Origin: Bacillota bacterium
GTDB taxonomy: Bacteria > Bacillota > Limnochordia > DTU087
Assembly (NCBI GenBank): GCA_012798695.1
Contig: JAAZMR010000074.1
Coordinates: 1 to 64,000, forward strand
Length of the DNA stretch: 64,000 nt
Reading direction: 5' to 3'
In this document: in pieces, positions 8,809 to 18,909 of the stretch
Layout of the letters: each line of letters starts with the position of its first letter
Numbering within the stretch: the stretch's first letter is position 1
The notes under the pieces: generated by a model
Databases searched by the model: none
What the model was told of the DNA's origin: nothing
The model's input: only the letters and a program-made list of their open reading frames with translations
Translations under genes and position numbers: made by a program

Positions 8809-9660
8809 TTAGGGCGTTGTTGTAGGCAATACTAACATACCTTCCCGGGCCTGTTCTAGCAACACTGCGGCCACGATGTCGGCGAGAACTCTAGCTGAAG
8901 CTTTGGCTTCGACCAATGCGTTTCCATGATAATCACCGAGGTAAGGAACCAAGATATTCGGATGCAAACTACCGTTTACATTGCGATGCTGGACTCTGAT
9001 TCCTCGGCTGACGCCACTATAATTGGCTTCCAGACGGGCTTTCACCATTTCTGCAAACGCCATGTTGCTTTTGTGATTGGGATTCGCAACATCACCAACC
9101 ACGAACAGGATCTTCCCCACCCTTTGCCCAGCCACAATCGCAGTCGTATAATCCTTGTCCTTATTCTTGGGCAAACCATCCCGGTGAATATCAATTACAG
9201 CCTTGATATTGGGATTTTCAGCCAGAGTCTTGGCCACGGCTTCTCCGGCCTTACGAAACGCGTCACTGTATTGGGGAGTATCAAATCCTGCTTTCAGATG
9301 AATGGCCTTAATGCCTTTCTCACTAATGGCCTGGCAGAATTCGGCCCCCACTTGCAGGATGTCTCCTTTGCCATTCTTGTCATGAGACGGGTTCGGTGAG
9401 TAATTCTCACTAGTATGAGAGTGGAATACCAGTACTGTGACTGGTTCCATACTCCCCAAATTATCTTGTTCTCCTATCGTTACCGGTATTCCCGTGTCCT
9501 GTGCCACCCACTGAGGACCCAAGGTCGGCTGTTCAGGTGCATAAAAGCCTAGGTATTTTGCACCTGCTGCGGCCACAACTACCAAAGCGATGAGAATGAA
9601 CAAAAGCCCCGGACCGTTCTTCTGACGAGTTCTCCAAGCTCTGCGAGCCAAAGTGATCAA
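8809..9660 (-). CDS. spoIIP: Stage II sporulation protein P
   Basis: SpoIIP is a membrane-anchored amidase/endopeptidase of the sporulating mother cell that works with SpoIID and SpoIIM to thin septal peptidoglycan and drive engulfment. This 283-residue protein has one N-terminal membrane helix (about residues 19-39, GPGLLFILIALVVVAAAG) and the family motifs FHSHTSENY, DIHRDG and a late histidine/glutamate region (DYHGNALVEAK). It is shorter than the Bacillus protein, mostly in the linker after the helix. The gene ends the minus-strand series that includes spoIIIE and is followed by a terminator. Mother-cell sigma-E control would be expected from the family, but I could not identify the promoter. 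Confidence 0.93.
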   Translation of the reverse strand: MITLARRAWRTRQKNGPGLLFILIALVVVAAAGAKYLGFYAPEQPTLGPQWVAQDTGIPVTIGEQDNLGSMEPVTVLVFHSHTSENYSPNPSHDKNGKGDILQVGAEFCQAISEKGIKAIHLKAGFDTPQYSDAFRKAGEAVAKTLAENPNIKAVIDIHRDGLPKNKDKDYTTAIVAGQRVGKILFVVGDVANPNHKSNMAFAEMVKARLEANYSGVSRGIRVQHRNVNGSLHPNILVPYLGDYHGNALVEAKASARVLADIVAAVLLEQAREGMLVLPTTTP

Positions 9661-9769
9661 CCCCCTTCGCCATAATAGATATTCGCGGTGTCTCTAAGAT
9701 ATTCCGCAAGTATGCCATTATGCCGAAGAACTTGTCACCTTTCAGCTGACGGGCTGTGCAAAACCCCTG

Positions 9770-12511
9770 TCACCAAGATTGTTCCGGTCTGGCTAGTTCC
9801 TCAAGCAGCATTTCCAATTCATCCAGGATTTCACCATATCGAGCCCAATCACCGCTCTGGCTGGCGCTTTGTGCCTCCTCAAACAGCTGCAAAGCCGCCA
9901 GCGCCTTTTCTTGTACACTCGGTAAAGATCGCTTCTTTGACAAGGGTTCTGGCTCCAAAGGCTGAGGCTTCTCCGTTAAGGATGCTGCTGGAGGTGCTAA
10001 TGAGTCGCCCCCACAAAGCTCCTGTAGTGCTTCTTGCACGGTCTCAGCCATGACGATCTTGCCCCCTAGCGAAGCGATTACTCGGCGCAGCTCCGGCAAT
10101 TTACCCTGTTCGGCCTGCAAATACAGTGGTTCGATATAGAGAATGGACTCACCCAAAGGTAGTACCAGAAGATTTCCCCTCACAACCCGCGAACCTCGTT
10201 GATCCCACAGGGCTAGCTGACGCGATATTTCAGCATCCTGATCGATGCGGGCTTCAATCTGCATCGGGCCATAGGTAAGCATCTGTTTCGGGAACTTATG
10301 GAGTACTAGCTGGCCATAGTGCTCACCATCATGGCGAGCTGCCAGCCAGGCGACCATGTTGGCCTTGTGGGCAGGTGTAAAAGGCAGCATCAAGACAAAT
10401 TCGGCATTCTTTTCTGAGGCGGAATCTGCCATCTGGCCGGGCAATGTCATGATCGTATAGTAAGCCTGCATATCTATTCTCTCATCACCATAGATTTCCT
10501 CAGGCAGGCTCCAGAGATCCTCTCGGTTATAGAAGACCCGCGGATTACCCATATGATAAGTCGCGTAGATGCGAGCTTGCAGCAAGAACAGCTCCTCTGG
10601 ATACCGGATATGGGCTTTAAGAGCCTCTGGCATCGCTGCAAACGGTTGAAATAAGCCAGGATATGTCTTTCCTAAGGTAGCAACTAATGGATCGTCTTCC
10701 ATCATGGCATAGAAATCAACCGTGCCATTGTAGGCATCGATGATGACTTTCACTGAGTTACGGACATAGTTGCCCCAACCAGGGACAGGTTCTACGTAAG
10801 GGTACCTGTCTGACGAAGTATATGCATCGAGGATCCAAAAAAGCCGGCCATTGGCTACTACCATATACGGCTCTTTGTCGTAACGCAAAAACGGAGCGAT
10901 CTTACGCACTCTATCGTGAATGTTGCGATAGTACATTACCCGACTCTTATTCGTGAAGCTCTGAGACCACATAATCTTGCTATCACCAAATCGCAAGGCA
11001 AACAACAATCGACGGCTCAGTGAACCCATGGGCACACCACCTGTACCCTCGTAAAAGGTCTCTGCGTTTTGGTCTCCCTGAGGATAGTCGAATTCCGCCA
11101 CTTCAGTTTGCACAAAAACATAATGGTCTGTGAGTTCACCGTAATAGATTTCTGGCCGGGTAACAGCCAAATCTGGCCCCACTTTGCTCTTTGGAGGGAT
11201 ATCATATACCCACAAATCCGGGAGACCCTCGGGTGTCACCCGATTCACCGGACTCATCACAATCCCGTAACCATGTGTATACTGGAGCCGTTCATTCACC
11301 CATGTACGGTTCTGCAGCTGGTCAATGGCTAGTTCCCTGGGAGCAAGCATGACCTGGCGATACTCTCCATCAATTAAGTATCGATCGGTATCCACTCGCG
11401 TGAAATCGTAGTATAGCCTAAATTCCTGCAACTGACTATAAGTCTCTAAGAGTGGCCGCCAATCCCAGAGTCGGATATTGTTAACCGTCTCACTTTCCAA
11501 AGCTGATGCTGAAAGCAATTCTTCCTGTGGAGTGAACTCTTCTTCTGTTATTTCATCTAGGCCAAATGCCCGCCGAGTGGCTTCAATATTATACGTGATA
11601 AACCGCTCTTCCTTGGCCAGCTCGTTCGGTTCTACTACATAGCGCTGCACCAGATCTGGGTAGAATCCGCCTAAAAGGATCGACTCAACCACTAGCAAAA
11701 CAGCTCCAGTGACGATCCAACGCCAGCGAGGCTGAAAAGCACTCCACAAAACAGAGATCGCTACAAACCCCATCGTAATAGCCATGACCTTAGCAGCTAA
11801 TATTTGAGTATGTACATCTGTGTAGCTAGCGCCAAATACCGCACCCCGGGGCGAATAGACCAGGCGGTACATTCCTAAGACATAGTCTCCTGCCTTTAGG
11901 GCCAGGATCGATGTGAGAAGAAGTGATAAGTGCACTCTAGCCCGTGACGCGATCACAGGCCTTCCCGCGGCAACACTCACAACTCGGGTAACAAGATACG
12001 TTACTCCTACGATAAGGAGAGTTACAATAAGCAGCCCCTGCAAAGGCAAGTAAAGCTGCTCCAAAAAGGGCAAGGAAAAAATGTAGAAACCGATATCTTT
12101 GTGGAAAACCGGATCCACAGAACCAAAGGATGTCCGATTGACAAAACTAGCTATAACCTCCCAGTTCATCCCCAGACCCGCACTAACCAGAAATCCTAAG
12201 ATGAGGCTGCCTATGTAAAGGCCGAAATTGAAACCCGGTCCATCTAGTAACGGCTGTTCCTGCTGACGCCGCCATAGTGCCTGCTCGAAGGCCCACCGGG
12301 TAGCCTTAACATTGACCAAAATGAAGATGGAAAACAGCAGACCCAGGCCCAGCCGAACTATCCCCAGCCAGGCCAGCCGAGTCCTGAACACAGATGCATA
12401 TCCCACATGCTCAAACCAGAGCCAATCGGTATGAAGACCGAATCCCCATGGGACTAGACCGGCGAGCATAATCCCCACAGCTAGCAATAGCAAAATCAGC
12501 CGCCTATTCAT
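9770..12511 (-). CDS. UPF0182 family large membrane protein
   Basis: A 913-residue protein of the UPF0182 (COG1615) family, whose function is not established. The N-terminal third has about seven hydrophobic segments, beginning with RLILLLLAVGIMLAGL. A long extracytoplasmic domain rich in aromatic and acidic residues follows (PWGNYVRNSVKVIIDAYNG, DPLVATLGKTYPGLF). The end is a charged, proline-rich tail with a helical stretch (ALQLFEEAQ to ELEMLLEELA) of the kind seen in this family. ATG start at 12511. It lies 41 bases after the rodZ-like gene on the same strand, so co-transcription is likely. Confidence 0.9.
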   Translation of the reverse strand: MNRRLILLLLAVGIMLAGLVPWGFGLHTDWLWFEHVGYASVFRTRLAWLGIVRLGLGLLFSIFILVNVKATRWAFEQALWRRQQEQPLLDGPGFNFGLYIGSLILGFLVSAGLGMNWEVIASFVNRTSFGSVDPVFHKDIGFYIFSLPFLEQLYLPLQGLLIVTLLIVGVTYLVTRVVSVAAGRPVIASRARVHLSLLLTSILALKAGDYVLGMYRLVYSPRGAVFGASYTDVHTQILAAKVMAITMGFVAISVLWSAFQPRWRWIVTGAVLLVVESILLGGFYPDLVQRYVVEPNELAKEERFITYNIEATRRAFGLDEITEEEFTPQEELLSASALESETVNNIRLWDWRPLLETYSQLQEFRLYYDFTRVDTDRYLIDGEYRQVMLAPRELAIDQLQNRTWVNERLQYTHGYGIVMSPVNRVTPEGLPDLWVYDIPPKSKVGPDLAVTRPEIYYGELTDHYVFVQTEVAEFDYPQGDQNAETFYEGTGGVPMGSLSRRLLFALRFGDSKIMWSQSFTNKSRVMYYRNIHDRVRKIAPFLRYDKEPYMVVANGRLFWILDAYTSSDRYPYVEPVPGWGNYVRNSVKVIIDAYNGTVDFYAMMEDDPLVATLGKTYPGLFQPFAAMPEALKAHIRYPEELFLLQARIYATYHMGNPRVFYNREDLWSLPEEIYGDERIDMQAYYTIMTLPGQMADSASEKNAEFVLMLPFTPAHKANMVAWLAARHDGEHYGQLVLHKFPKQMLTYGPMQIEARIDQDAEISRQLALWDQRGSRVVRGNLLVLPLGESILYIEPLYLQAEQGKLPELRRVIASLGGKIVMAETVQEALQELCGGDSLAPPAASLTEKPQPLEPEPLSKKRSLPSVQEKALAALQLFEEAQSASQSGDWARYGEILDELEMLLEELARPEQSW

Positions 12512-12552
12512 GCTACTCCCGCTCCCTTCCCCCGACCCGAAAACTGATCCAG

Positions 12553-13644
12553 TTAGTCAGCATCGGCTGTGAAGACTCTGGTCACAACCCCTTCGCCTGC
12601 AGGCCCTAATTCCTGATCATTGAGTCTTAACTTTACACCAGCCGCATTGCCCAACCGTACTCTAATCTCCTGCGAAGCGTTCCAGATATAATGTTCACCT
12701 GGTTCCAGAGTCCGGGAGACCAACAACTCCCCGTCACTGCGTACCTCAACCCAGCATCGATCGGTAACCATTGCTTCCAAGATTAAGGGCCAAGCATCAT
12801 CGGCTAGCTCCATAGTAGGCAGGCGATACACCTGATCATCTGGTAGGGTAACTTCTACGTCAGTTGTGGTCAACTCACCGGCCGAAAACGGTTCGGGTTC
12901 TTCCTGAGATTCCCGCTGAATCGTAGGTTCTTCCGCTTCAAGTGCTATTTCAGGTGCCATAGGTGCTGAGATTTCTGGGTCAACCGCAGCCATCTCCCCA
13001 ATATCACTACTGAGCTCGGACCCCGTCCTCCCCTCGGGCACTCCATCTACCGATGGGTCCGCTGCTGCCTCTTCATCCATGAACAGCTCAGGCCCGTTTG
13101 CTGAACTGTCATCGATGACCTCCAATTCCGGCAGTTGGGGCACTTCATGATCGGCGATACCCGCCTCGTTGGGCGGAGTGGGCTCCAGGCCCGTATCCAG
13201 AAACGGTTGCTTCCACGTCAGAAAAATGTATGCCGCCAATGCCACCACTAATATGAGAATTACCACCAAACCTCGATGAATCTTGCGGCGCCGACGGGTT
13301 TTCCCTTGGTCTTTAGCACTAAGCTGGAAAATCCCGGCATCAGTCTGCAATTCCTTGGCTCTGGTAAAAACACCTACAGGTGGTTCGTCTGCTATAGTGT
13401 CAATCCCCTGGAGCTCTCTCCAATACTTGTATTCCTCTACCAGATCATCACCTGACAGCCCCAAGTATTCACCATAGGTTCGCAGGAAACCGGTTGCATA
13501 AGCATAGCCAGGAAGCTCTTCCCAGCGTCCCGCTTCCATAGCCAAAAGGTAGTGTTTGCGTATTTTGAGTTCAGCTTCCACCCTATCAAGGGTGATGCCC
13601 TTCCTTAACCGGGCTTCTTCCAGCATCCGCCCCACTTCAGTCAC
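12553..13644 (-). CDS. RodZ-like protein: N-terminal helix-turn-helix, membrane helix, C-terminal DUF4115 domain
   Basis: RodZ-type proteins link the MreB cytoskeleton to the envelope through a cytoplasmic HTH_25 domain. Here residues 1-75 form this domain (MLEEARLRKGITLDRVE, HYLLAMEAGRWEELPGYAYA). A basic patch (KTRRRRKIHRG) and one membrane helix (VVILILVVALAAYIFL) lie near residues 125-150. A long acidic, proline-rich spacer of about 120 residues follows, and a C-terminal DUF4115 domain (CWVEVRSDGELL, GEHYIWNA, VKLRLNDQEL). The GTG start follows a purine-rich AGAAGGGG. It is 32 bases from spoIIIE, a common pairing in Firmicutes. The acidic spacer is longer than usual. Confidence 0.88.
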   Translation of the reverse strand: MTEVGRMLEEARLRKGITLDRVEAELKIRKHYLLAMEAGRWEELPGYAYATGFLRTYGEYLGLSGDDLVEEYKYWRELQGIDTIADEPPVGVFTRAKELQTDAGIFQLSAKDQGKTRRRRKIHRGLVVILILVVALAAYIFLTWKQPFLDTGLEPTPPNEAGIADHEVPQLPELEVIDDSSANGPELFMDEEAAADPSVDGVPEGRTGSELSSDIGEMAAVDPEISAPMAPEIALEAEEPTIQRESQEEPEPFSAGELTTTDVEVTLPDDQVYRLPTMELADDAWPLILEAMVTDRCWVEVRSDGELLVSRTLEPGEHYIWNASQEIRVRLGNAAGVKLRLNDQELGPAGEGVVTRVFTADAD

Positions 13645-13676
13645 GCTCTACCCCTTCTCTCATAGAAAATCAGATA

Positions 13677-15989
13677 TTAGGATTCCCTATCCATGCCTAG
13701 GTTTTCATATTCATCGATCAGCACTTCTCGGGGCTTACTCCCCTGATGGGGCCCTACAATCCCCTTTAGCTCCATAGTATCAATCAGTCTAGCAGCCCGG
13801 GCATAACCAATACGGAAGCGCCGTTGCAGCATGGATATGGATGCTTGGCCAGAGTCAATTACTAACTGGACAGCATCATCAAAGAGTTCGTCATCAACCA
13901 TCACTTCATGGTCTATTGATTCCTGCAACTCAACTATGTTCTCCTCTTTGGCGTCAGGATCTGCCTGTTGGGCCCAAAATTCTACCAATTTCTCAATATC
14001 TTTCTCCAACACCAATGCACCTTGAGCCCGAATGGCCTTCGCCGCCCCCACCGGGAAGTAAAGCATATCTCCCTTGCCTAAGAGCCGTTCTGCCCCTCCC
14101 ATGTCCAAGATAGTCCTGGAATCCACCTGTGAAGACACTGCAAACGCAATGCGGGATGGTATGTTGGCTTTGATCAAACCAGTAATCACATCCACAGATG
14201 GTCGCTGGGTCGCTATGATTAGATACATGCCCGCTGCCCTGGCCATCTGAGCTAAACGACAGATAGCATCTTCCACTTCGGCGGCAGCAACTAGCATCAA
14301 GTCAGCCAATTCATCGATGAGGATGACGATATAAGGCAAGACTTCTCCCTCACCATCCTCGTTAGGGTTGTCTGTCACCCATTCATTGTAGGAATCCATA
14401 TTGCGGGCCCCGGCATCCGCAAACAGCTCATAACGGCGTTCCATCTCCTTTACCGCCCAACGCAGTGCCGTAGCCGCCTTTTTCGGATCTGTGACGACCG
14501 GGGAGACGAGGTGAGGAATGCCATTATATACCGTAAGCTCCACCCGTTTGGGGTCAATCATTAAGAGCTGTACTTCTTCTGGAGAAGACTTATAAAGCAA
14601 GCTGGCGATTATCGTATTGAGGCAAACACTCTTCCCCGAACCGGTTGCTCCTGCCACCAACAAGTGGGGCAATTTCTTTAAGTCTGCAACCACCGTCTTA
14701 CCGGCTATGTCTTTACCTAAAGCCATGGCCAAACGGGAGGGATGCTTCTGAAATTCGGGGCTAACCAATACGTCCTGCAAATATACCGTGCTGGGCTCCT
14801 TGTTGGGGACCTCGACTCCTACCACCGATTTCCCTGGTACTGGCGCCTCAATCCGCACATCTGGTGCCGCCAAAGCTAAGGCCAGATCATCAGCTAAGGC
14901 CACAATGCGGCTTACCTTGATACCCGGTGATGGCTGCATTTCATAGCGAGTCACTGTTGGGCCTTGGCAGACATCCACAACACGAGCCTCAATACCAAAA
15001 CTGGCTAAAGTCTCTTCCAATAGGCGCGTCTGATCACTACTCTGCCTGCGAGATCGACGGGTGCGGGCAGGTGTTATTAGGTCCAGACCTGGCAATGTAA
15101 AGGGACCCACTCGCCGCGGTCGCTGAAAAGACATAAGGGCTGAGGCCTCTTTTGGGTTACTAATCTCGTTTCTTCTATCTCGGCGTTGCGGTCCGTCCTC
15201 ACTGGACACTGCCACTTCCTGCATGACCACTTGGGTTTGGCTTTTTGGCTTCACATCAGCGCTTTTGGCATCAGAAACAGTTCGCTGCTTGCCCCCATCG
15301 GCCTGACGGCCCCCCGCCGGTGTTTTCCGCTTCCCCGAACCAACCAGGGCGAATGCATCAAGCCATAGTCCCCTTAGACTCTGCCAGAGGGAGACACAGC
15401 CGCGGCCCAGCCATTGCCCAAACCCGAGAATGGCTTTAGATAAGGGTACATCGAATAGTAAGATGATAGCAATTAGCAAGAAGGCTATAGTAAACACATA
15501 TGTACCCGCCAACCCTAGTGCCCTGAGGCATATTCCGGTGAAAAACTGACCGACCAACCCGGCTCCTTGGGGGTGGGTCACCCACGGACCAGCTCGTTGT
15601 ATGTAAAGTACGGCCGTAATATCGGTAGTCTGTAGATGGAGCAAGATCAGAAGCACTGTGACCAAAATGGTAGCTCCGATCACCAGTCGAGCAAGGACCG
15701 CCTGCTTTCTTATCCCCCGTAAGCACAGGTAACCTGCCAGGAAAAACAGCAAAACGGGGAGATCGGCAGCTAAGCCCAACAGCCACCGCGTGTATCTGGC
15801 AACCCACATCCCCACAACCCCCACACTTTCAGTATGGAGGCTAAGCCATGTAAACACACCCACGGCAAAGAGCAGCACTGCCAGAATTTCCCGGGGCCTG
15901 CGCCTAGTTGCAAGAGGCCGTTTACCCTCTCTTGCCTGTTCACCCATCCTCGCCAAGAAACTCACTCCCGTTCTTTTCAGATTCCCCAT
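13677..15989 (-). CDS. spoIIIE: DNA translocase FtsK/SpoIIIE
   Basis: A membrane-anchored, ATP-driven pump that moves chromosomal DNA through the division or sporulation septum. The 770-residue protein has four N-terminal membrane helices (about residues 30-190), a linker, and a RecA-like motor with AGATGSGKS (Walker A, about residue 446), [10 protein letters not shown] (Walker B) and [18 protein letters not shown]. The C-terminal winged-helix gamma domain ([16 protein letters not shown]) reads the polar DNA signals in this family. ATG at 15989 has AAGGAG ten bases upstream. With spoIIP and several sporulation genes in the window, SpoIIIE is the likely role, but it may also serve in vegetative division. 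Confidence 0.95.
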   Translation of the reverse strand: MGNLKRTGVSFLARMGEQAREGKRPLATRRRPREILAVLLFAVGVFTWLSLHTESVGVVGMWVARYTRWLLGLAADLPVLLFFLAGYLCLRGIRKQAVLARLVIGATILVTVLLILLHLQTTDITAVLYIQRAGPWVTHPQGAGLVGQFFTGICLRALGLAGTYVFTIAFLLIAIILLFDVPLSKAILGFGQWLGRGCVSLWQSLRGLWLDAFALVGSGKRKTPAGGRQADGGKQRTVSDAKSADVKPKSQTQVVMQEVAVSSEDGPQRRDRRNEISNPKEASALMSFQRPRRVGPFTLPGLDLITPARTRRSRRQSSDQTRLLEETLASFGIEARVVDVCQGPTVTRYEMQPSPGIKVSRIVALADDLALALAAPDVRIEAPVPGKSVVGVEVPNKEPSTVYLQDVLVSPEFQKHPSRLAMALGKDIAGKTVVADLKKLPHLLVAGATGSGKSVCLNTIIASLLYKSSPEEVQLLMIDPKRVELTVYNGIPHLVSPVVTDPKKAATALRWAVKEMERRYELFADAGARNMDSYNEWVTDNPNEDGEGEVLPYIVILIDELADLMLVAAAEVEDAICRLAQMARAAGMYLIIATQRPSVDVITGLIKANIPSRIAFAVSSQVDSRTILDMGGAERLLGKGDMLYFPVGAAKAIRAQGALVLEKDIEKLVEFWAQQADPDAKEENIVELQESIDHEVMVDDELFDDAVQLVIDSGQASISMLQRRFRIGYARAARLIDTMELKGIVGPHQGSKPREVLIDEYENLGMDRES

Positions 15990-16035
15990 CCAAAGGCGAA
16001 ACTCCTTGTTGCCCTAAAGGTAACTGCGGAAGCAA

Positions 16036-16872
16036 TTACCGCTCCCGCAGTCCGACAATGCCCACCATCCTGCCTGTGGGACTTTTATCCCGTCTATGTG
16101 AAAAGCAGAGATCTGGTTGACAGGCAGTGCACAACCTGCTCACCAATATCTGGTCTGGTGGGATCCCACCCTTAATGAGCAGCTCTCGGTTAACTGCCCG
16201 CAAATCGAGATGAACTCGGTCGCCGTATTGGCACAGGAACTCCCCATCAAATCGTTCTCTGAAAACTGCAGCCACGTCCTCACCCACAGAATAACAGCAA
16301 ACACCGATGGCCGGCCCGATCAGTACATACAGATCTTTTGGTTCAGAGCCTAGATGCCTCGCCATTACTTCCACTGTCGCCAACCCTATACTAGCCAGAG
16401 TTCCACGCCATCCGGCATGTGCAACTCCCACCGCCCGCCCCCGCATATCCCAAAAGACAAGCGGTACGCAATCTGCATAATGACAGACCAGCCAAACACC
16501 CTCATCCCGTGTTACTAGCCCATCAGTCCTCGAAATCGCTGTATCTTGAGAGAAAGCGCCTAACCCCCGTTGCTCTCGACCCACCACAGCCACATGGCAG
16601 CCATGTACCTGTTCTGCGGTTATCCAGTGGCTGAGATCCATCCCAAGAACCTGGGAGAATCTGGCGCGGTTTGCCAATACACGATCAAGCTGGTCACCAA
16701 CATGCAATCCTAGATTCAAGGAGGCAAAGCTGCCTTCACTGATGCCACCCTGGCGGCTGGAAAAGGCACAAACCAATCGGTCCGGCTGTGGTATGTCCAC
16801 TGGTGCCCAGTACCCCACCCCATTGCTCAAACGAAAACTCAATATGTCTTTGCTAGGCCGGTGCTCCTGCAA
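16036..16872 (-). CDS. Laccase-domain protein (YlmD/YfiH family, peptidoglycan editing factor or purine nucleoside phosphorylase)
   Basis: A 278-residue member of the multicopper-oxidase-like YfiH family. Members show purine nucleoside phosphorylase/adenosine deaminase activity or remove misplaced residues from cell-wall precursors. Characteristic motifs: SSRQGGISEGSFASLNLGLH, EQVHGCHV, YADCVPLVFWD and VGVAHAGWRGTL with its zinc ligand histidine, and GPAIGVCCYSVGEDV. The TTG start at 16872 follows AGGTGGGAG. It sits 11 bases after nrdR and 46 before spoIIIE. In Bacillus the relative ylmD lies near sigE-sigG, and here both lie a few kilobases away. Confidence 0.9.
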   Translation of the reverse strand: MQEHRPSKDILSFRLSNGVGYWAPVDIPQPDRLVCAFSSRQGGISEGSFASLNLGLHVGDQLDRVLANRARFSQVLGMDLSHWITAEQVHGCHVAVVGREQRGLGAFSQDTAISRTDGLVTRDEGVWLVCHYADCVPLVFWDMRGRAVGVAHAGWRGTLASIGLATVEVMARHLGSEPKDLYVLIGPAIGVCCYSVGEDVAAVFRERFDGEFLCQYGDRVHLDLRAVNRELLIKGGIPPDQILVSRLCTACQPDLCFSHRRDKSPTGRMVGIVGLRER

Positions 16873-16883
16873 TCGACTCCCAC

Positions 16884-17342
16884 CTAATCAGTTTCCTGGC
16901 GCAGTTTCTCCAATTCTTCCATAAAGCGTCCAATATCTTTAAACTGTCGGTATACTGAGGCAAAGCGTACATAGGTGACCTCATCGATTTGGCGTAAGCG
17001 CTCCATGACCATCTCTCCAATGATCTTTGAGGACACCTCCCGATCCATACGATTGCGCAAATCTCTCTCTATATCCCGGGCTAAATTCTCGATAACCTCG
17101 TAGCTGATGGGGCGTTTTTGCGATGCCTTCAATACTCCGGTTATGATCTTCTCACGGGAGAAAACCTCCCGGCGCCCATCTTTTTTCACCACCATCAAGG
17201 GGATCTCGTCCAGCCGCTCATAGGTGGTAAAACGTCGCCCACACCTGATGCACTCTCGGCGCCTGCGTATAGAGCTACCTTCCTCTGTGGCCCGGGAATC
17301 TACTACCTTGGTATCCATGTAACCACAAAAGGGGCACTTCAC
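16884..17342 (-). CDS. nrdR: Transcriptional repressor NrdR
   Basis: NrdR represses ribonucleotide reductase genes when dATP is high. The protein has a zinc ribbon ([15 protein letters not shown] and [13 protein letters not shown]) and an ATP-cone domain ([16 protein letters not shown] to [14 protein letters not shown]). GTG at 17342 gives the usual N-terminus (M)KCPFCG and lies about nine bases after AGGTGG; a GTG four codons upstream would place the Shine-Dalgarno on the start. No ribonucleotide reductase gene is in the window. A clear TATAAT promoter and a large inverted repeat lie just upstream. Confidence 0.96.
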   Translation of the reverse strand: MKCPFCGYMDTKVVDSRATEEGSSIRRRRECIRCGRRFTTYERLDEIPLMVVKKDGRREVFSREKIITGVLKASQKRPISYEVIENLARDIERDLRNRMDREVSSKIIGEMVMERLRQIDEVTYVRFASVYRQFKDIGRFMEELEKLRQETD

Positions 17343-17381
17343 TGATGATCCCACCTAACTAGTTGAAAGCCAACTGCTTCC

Positions 17382-17410
17382 ATTATACTACAGCGGTCTT
17401 AGGGGGTCTA
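17382..17410 (-). promoter_or_regulatory. Probable sigma-A promoter of nrdR
   Basis: Minus strand: TATAAT at 17382-17387 and TAGACC at 17405-17410 as a weak -35, with 17 bases between. The -35 lies in one arm of the inverted repeat at 17395-17440, so that repeat may be an operator. Confidence 0.6.
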
Positions 17411-17440
17411 CCTTGCCTTCACCTAGACCCTCCTAAGACC
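17395..17440. repeat. Long inverted repeat in the fprA-nrdR gap
   Basis: Arms GGTCTTAGGGGGTCTA (17395-17410) and TAGACCCTCCTAAGACC (17424-17440) pair over about 16 bases with one bulge, across a 13-base spacer. No T-run follows on either strand, so it is not a standard terminator. One arm covers the -35 of the nrdR promoter. It could be an operator or an RNA hairpin that ends the fprA transcript without a U-tract. Confidence 0.75.
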
Positions 17441-17474
17441 ACCGTATTGCCGGCCTTTTTTCCCATACTCCATA

Positions 17475-18698
17475 CTACCTACTATACTTTTTGGCCAGCA
17501 CCGCTCCTACCTCGCGGGCAAGCTCCCGGCTAGCCTCCAAATCTTCAGCATTTGGTACCCATTGGACCATTAGCCCGTCTCCCACCAGCTCAATCCCCGC
17601 ATCAGCCATCTTGTTGGCAATCTGGCTTACAGCTCCACCTTTCCATCCATGTGAACCAAAGGCTGCACCCAGTTTCCCCTTCGGCTTGAGACCTACCAGA
17701 TCCTCCATTAGGGGACTAAGTGAAGGCAACATGGCATTATTGATCGTCGATGACCCAATAATAACTGCCTTGGCCTCCAATACTTCTCTCATTATGTCAC
17801 TGTAGTCGCTTTTTCCGATACTGTACAGATTTACTTTCCAGCCCTGTCTCGATAGCTCGTCAACCACAGCCTCTGCCATCTTCTCGGTACTGCCCCACAT
17901 GGTATCAAAGACGACCACGATTTCCGGAGATACTCGACCTGGCGTCTGCCGCCCAGTCGCCCAATTTTGGTATGCTGTGATGATCTGCCCTGGGTCCTGG
18001 CGCCAAATCAGACCATGACTGGGGGCAATAGTATCGATCTCAATCCCCAACTCACTGATCTCTTCTAGTTTCCTAGCCACCAATGTGCTAAAGGGCATAA
18101 GGATATTAGCATAGTACTTAGCAGCTTCCTCCATCAGTATGGCATTATCCACTTGATCGTCAAACCGTTGAGAGGAAGCCAAATGCTGCCCGAAAGCATC
18201 ATTGGGCAATAGAAGTTTATCCTCCGCGACATAAGAGAACATGCTATCTGGCCAGTGAAGCATAGGCGCTTCGATAAACTGAATAGTCTTTCCGCCTAGG
18301 TCTAAGATATCACCGGTCTTGACTGCGGTAATATCCCATCCATGCTCACCAAAATGCTTTTTGATCGGGTTCACTGCTCTTTGGCTGCAATATATCTGCG
18401 CCTGGGGACACAGCTCCATAATCCGGGGCAGAGCTCCCGAGTGGTCGATTTCTACATGGTTTACCACTACATAGTCAATATCCTTCAGGTCAACCAGCTC
18501 TCTCAAGTGAGACACTAGGACATCACTAAAAGGTGTATACACCGTGTCAACCAGGGCCTTATGCTGCTCGCCTATCACCAAATAGGCGTTATAGGTTGTT
18601 CCCCGGCGGGTAGTGTATGTTACGCCATGGAAATGGCGACTATCCCAATCCACTGCCCCTACCCAATATATCCCACTCTTGACCTCTACAACTGCCAT
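17475..18698 (-). CDS. fprA: A-type flavoprotein (FprA/flavodiiron protein)
   Basis: A soluble cytoplasmic enzyme that reduces O2 to water or NO to N2O at a di-iron site, using electrons from rubredoxin through FMN. Residues 1-250 form the metallo-beta-lactamase-like domain with the iron ligand motif HVEIDHSG near residue 82 and later ligands (LHWPDSMFSY, IAPSHGLIWR). From about residue 255 there is a flavodoxin domain with the FMN loop FDTMWGSTEKMAEAV. ATG at 18698 follows GAGGAGG with six bases between; the ATG two codons earlier touches the Shine-Dalgarno. A rubredoxin gene is divergently placed 211 bases away, which fits a shared role in oxygen or nitric oxide defence. The gap 18699-18909 shows no promoter I would stand by. 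Confidence 0.94.
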   Translation of the reverse strand: MAVVEVKSGIYWVGAVDWDSRHFHGVTYTTRRGTTYNAYLVIGEQHKALVDTVYTPFSDVLVSHLRELVDLKDIDYVVVNHVEIDHSGALPRIMELCPQAQIYCSQRAVNPIKKHFGEHGWDITAVKTGDILDLGGKTIQFIEAPMLHWPDSMFSYVAEDKLLLPNDAFGQHLASSQRFDDQVDNAILMEEAAKYYANILMPFSTLVARKLEEISELGIEIDTIAPSHGLIWRQDPGQIITAYQNWATGRQTPGRVSPEIVVVFDTMWGSTEKMAEAVVDELSRQGWKVNLYSIGKSDYSDIMREVLEAKAVIIGSSTINNAMLPSLSPLMEDLVGLKPKGKLGAAFGSHGWKGGAVSQIANKMADAGIELVGDGLMVQWVPNAEDLEASRELAREVGAVLAKKYSR

Positions 18699-18909
18699 CG
18701 TCATCCTCCTCTACAAATCTCTCACCTGTAATACATACCCCATAACGCAAGAATCTAGTAATGGCTTGGCACAGTGCTTTTGAAATCCCTGCCAACTGTA
18801 TCGATATTTCCCTGCGGACCGCAGGAAATGACCAGCCCTTGGGGAAAATAGAAGATGCCCTACTGATGACAAATCATCGAGCAAAAAGCCTAAAGGAGGG
18901 GTACAGTAA

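Noticed and set aside
8926-9399. 157-codon open frame on plus opposite spoIIP
   Set aside because: It lies wholly antisense to a well-conserved gene, has no ribosome site and shows no recognisable domain.
13841-14113. Open frames opposite spoIIIE and other conserved genes
   Set aside because: They mirror the codon bias of the real gene on the other strand and have no ribosome sites or conserved motifs.
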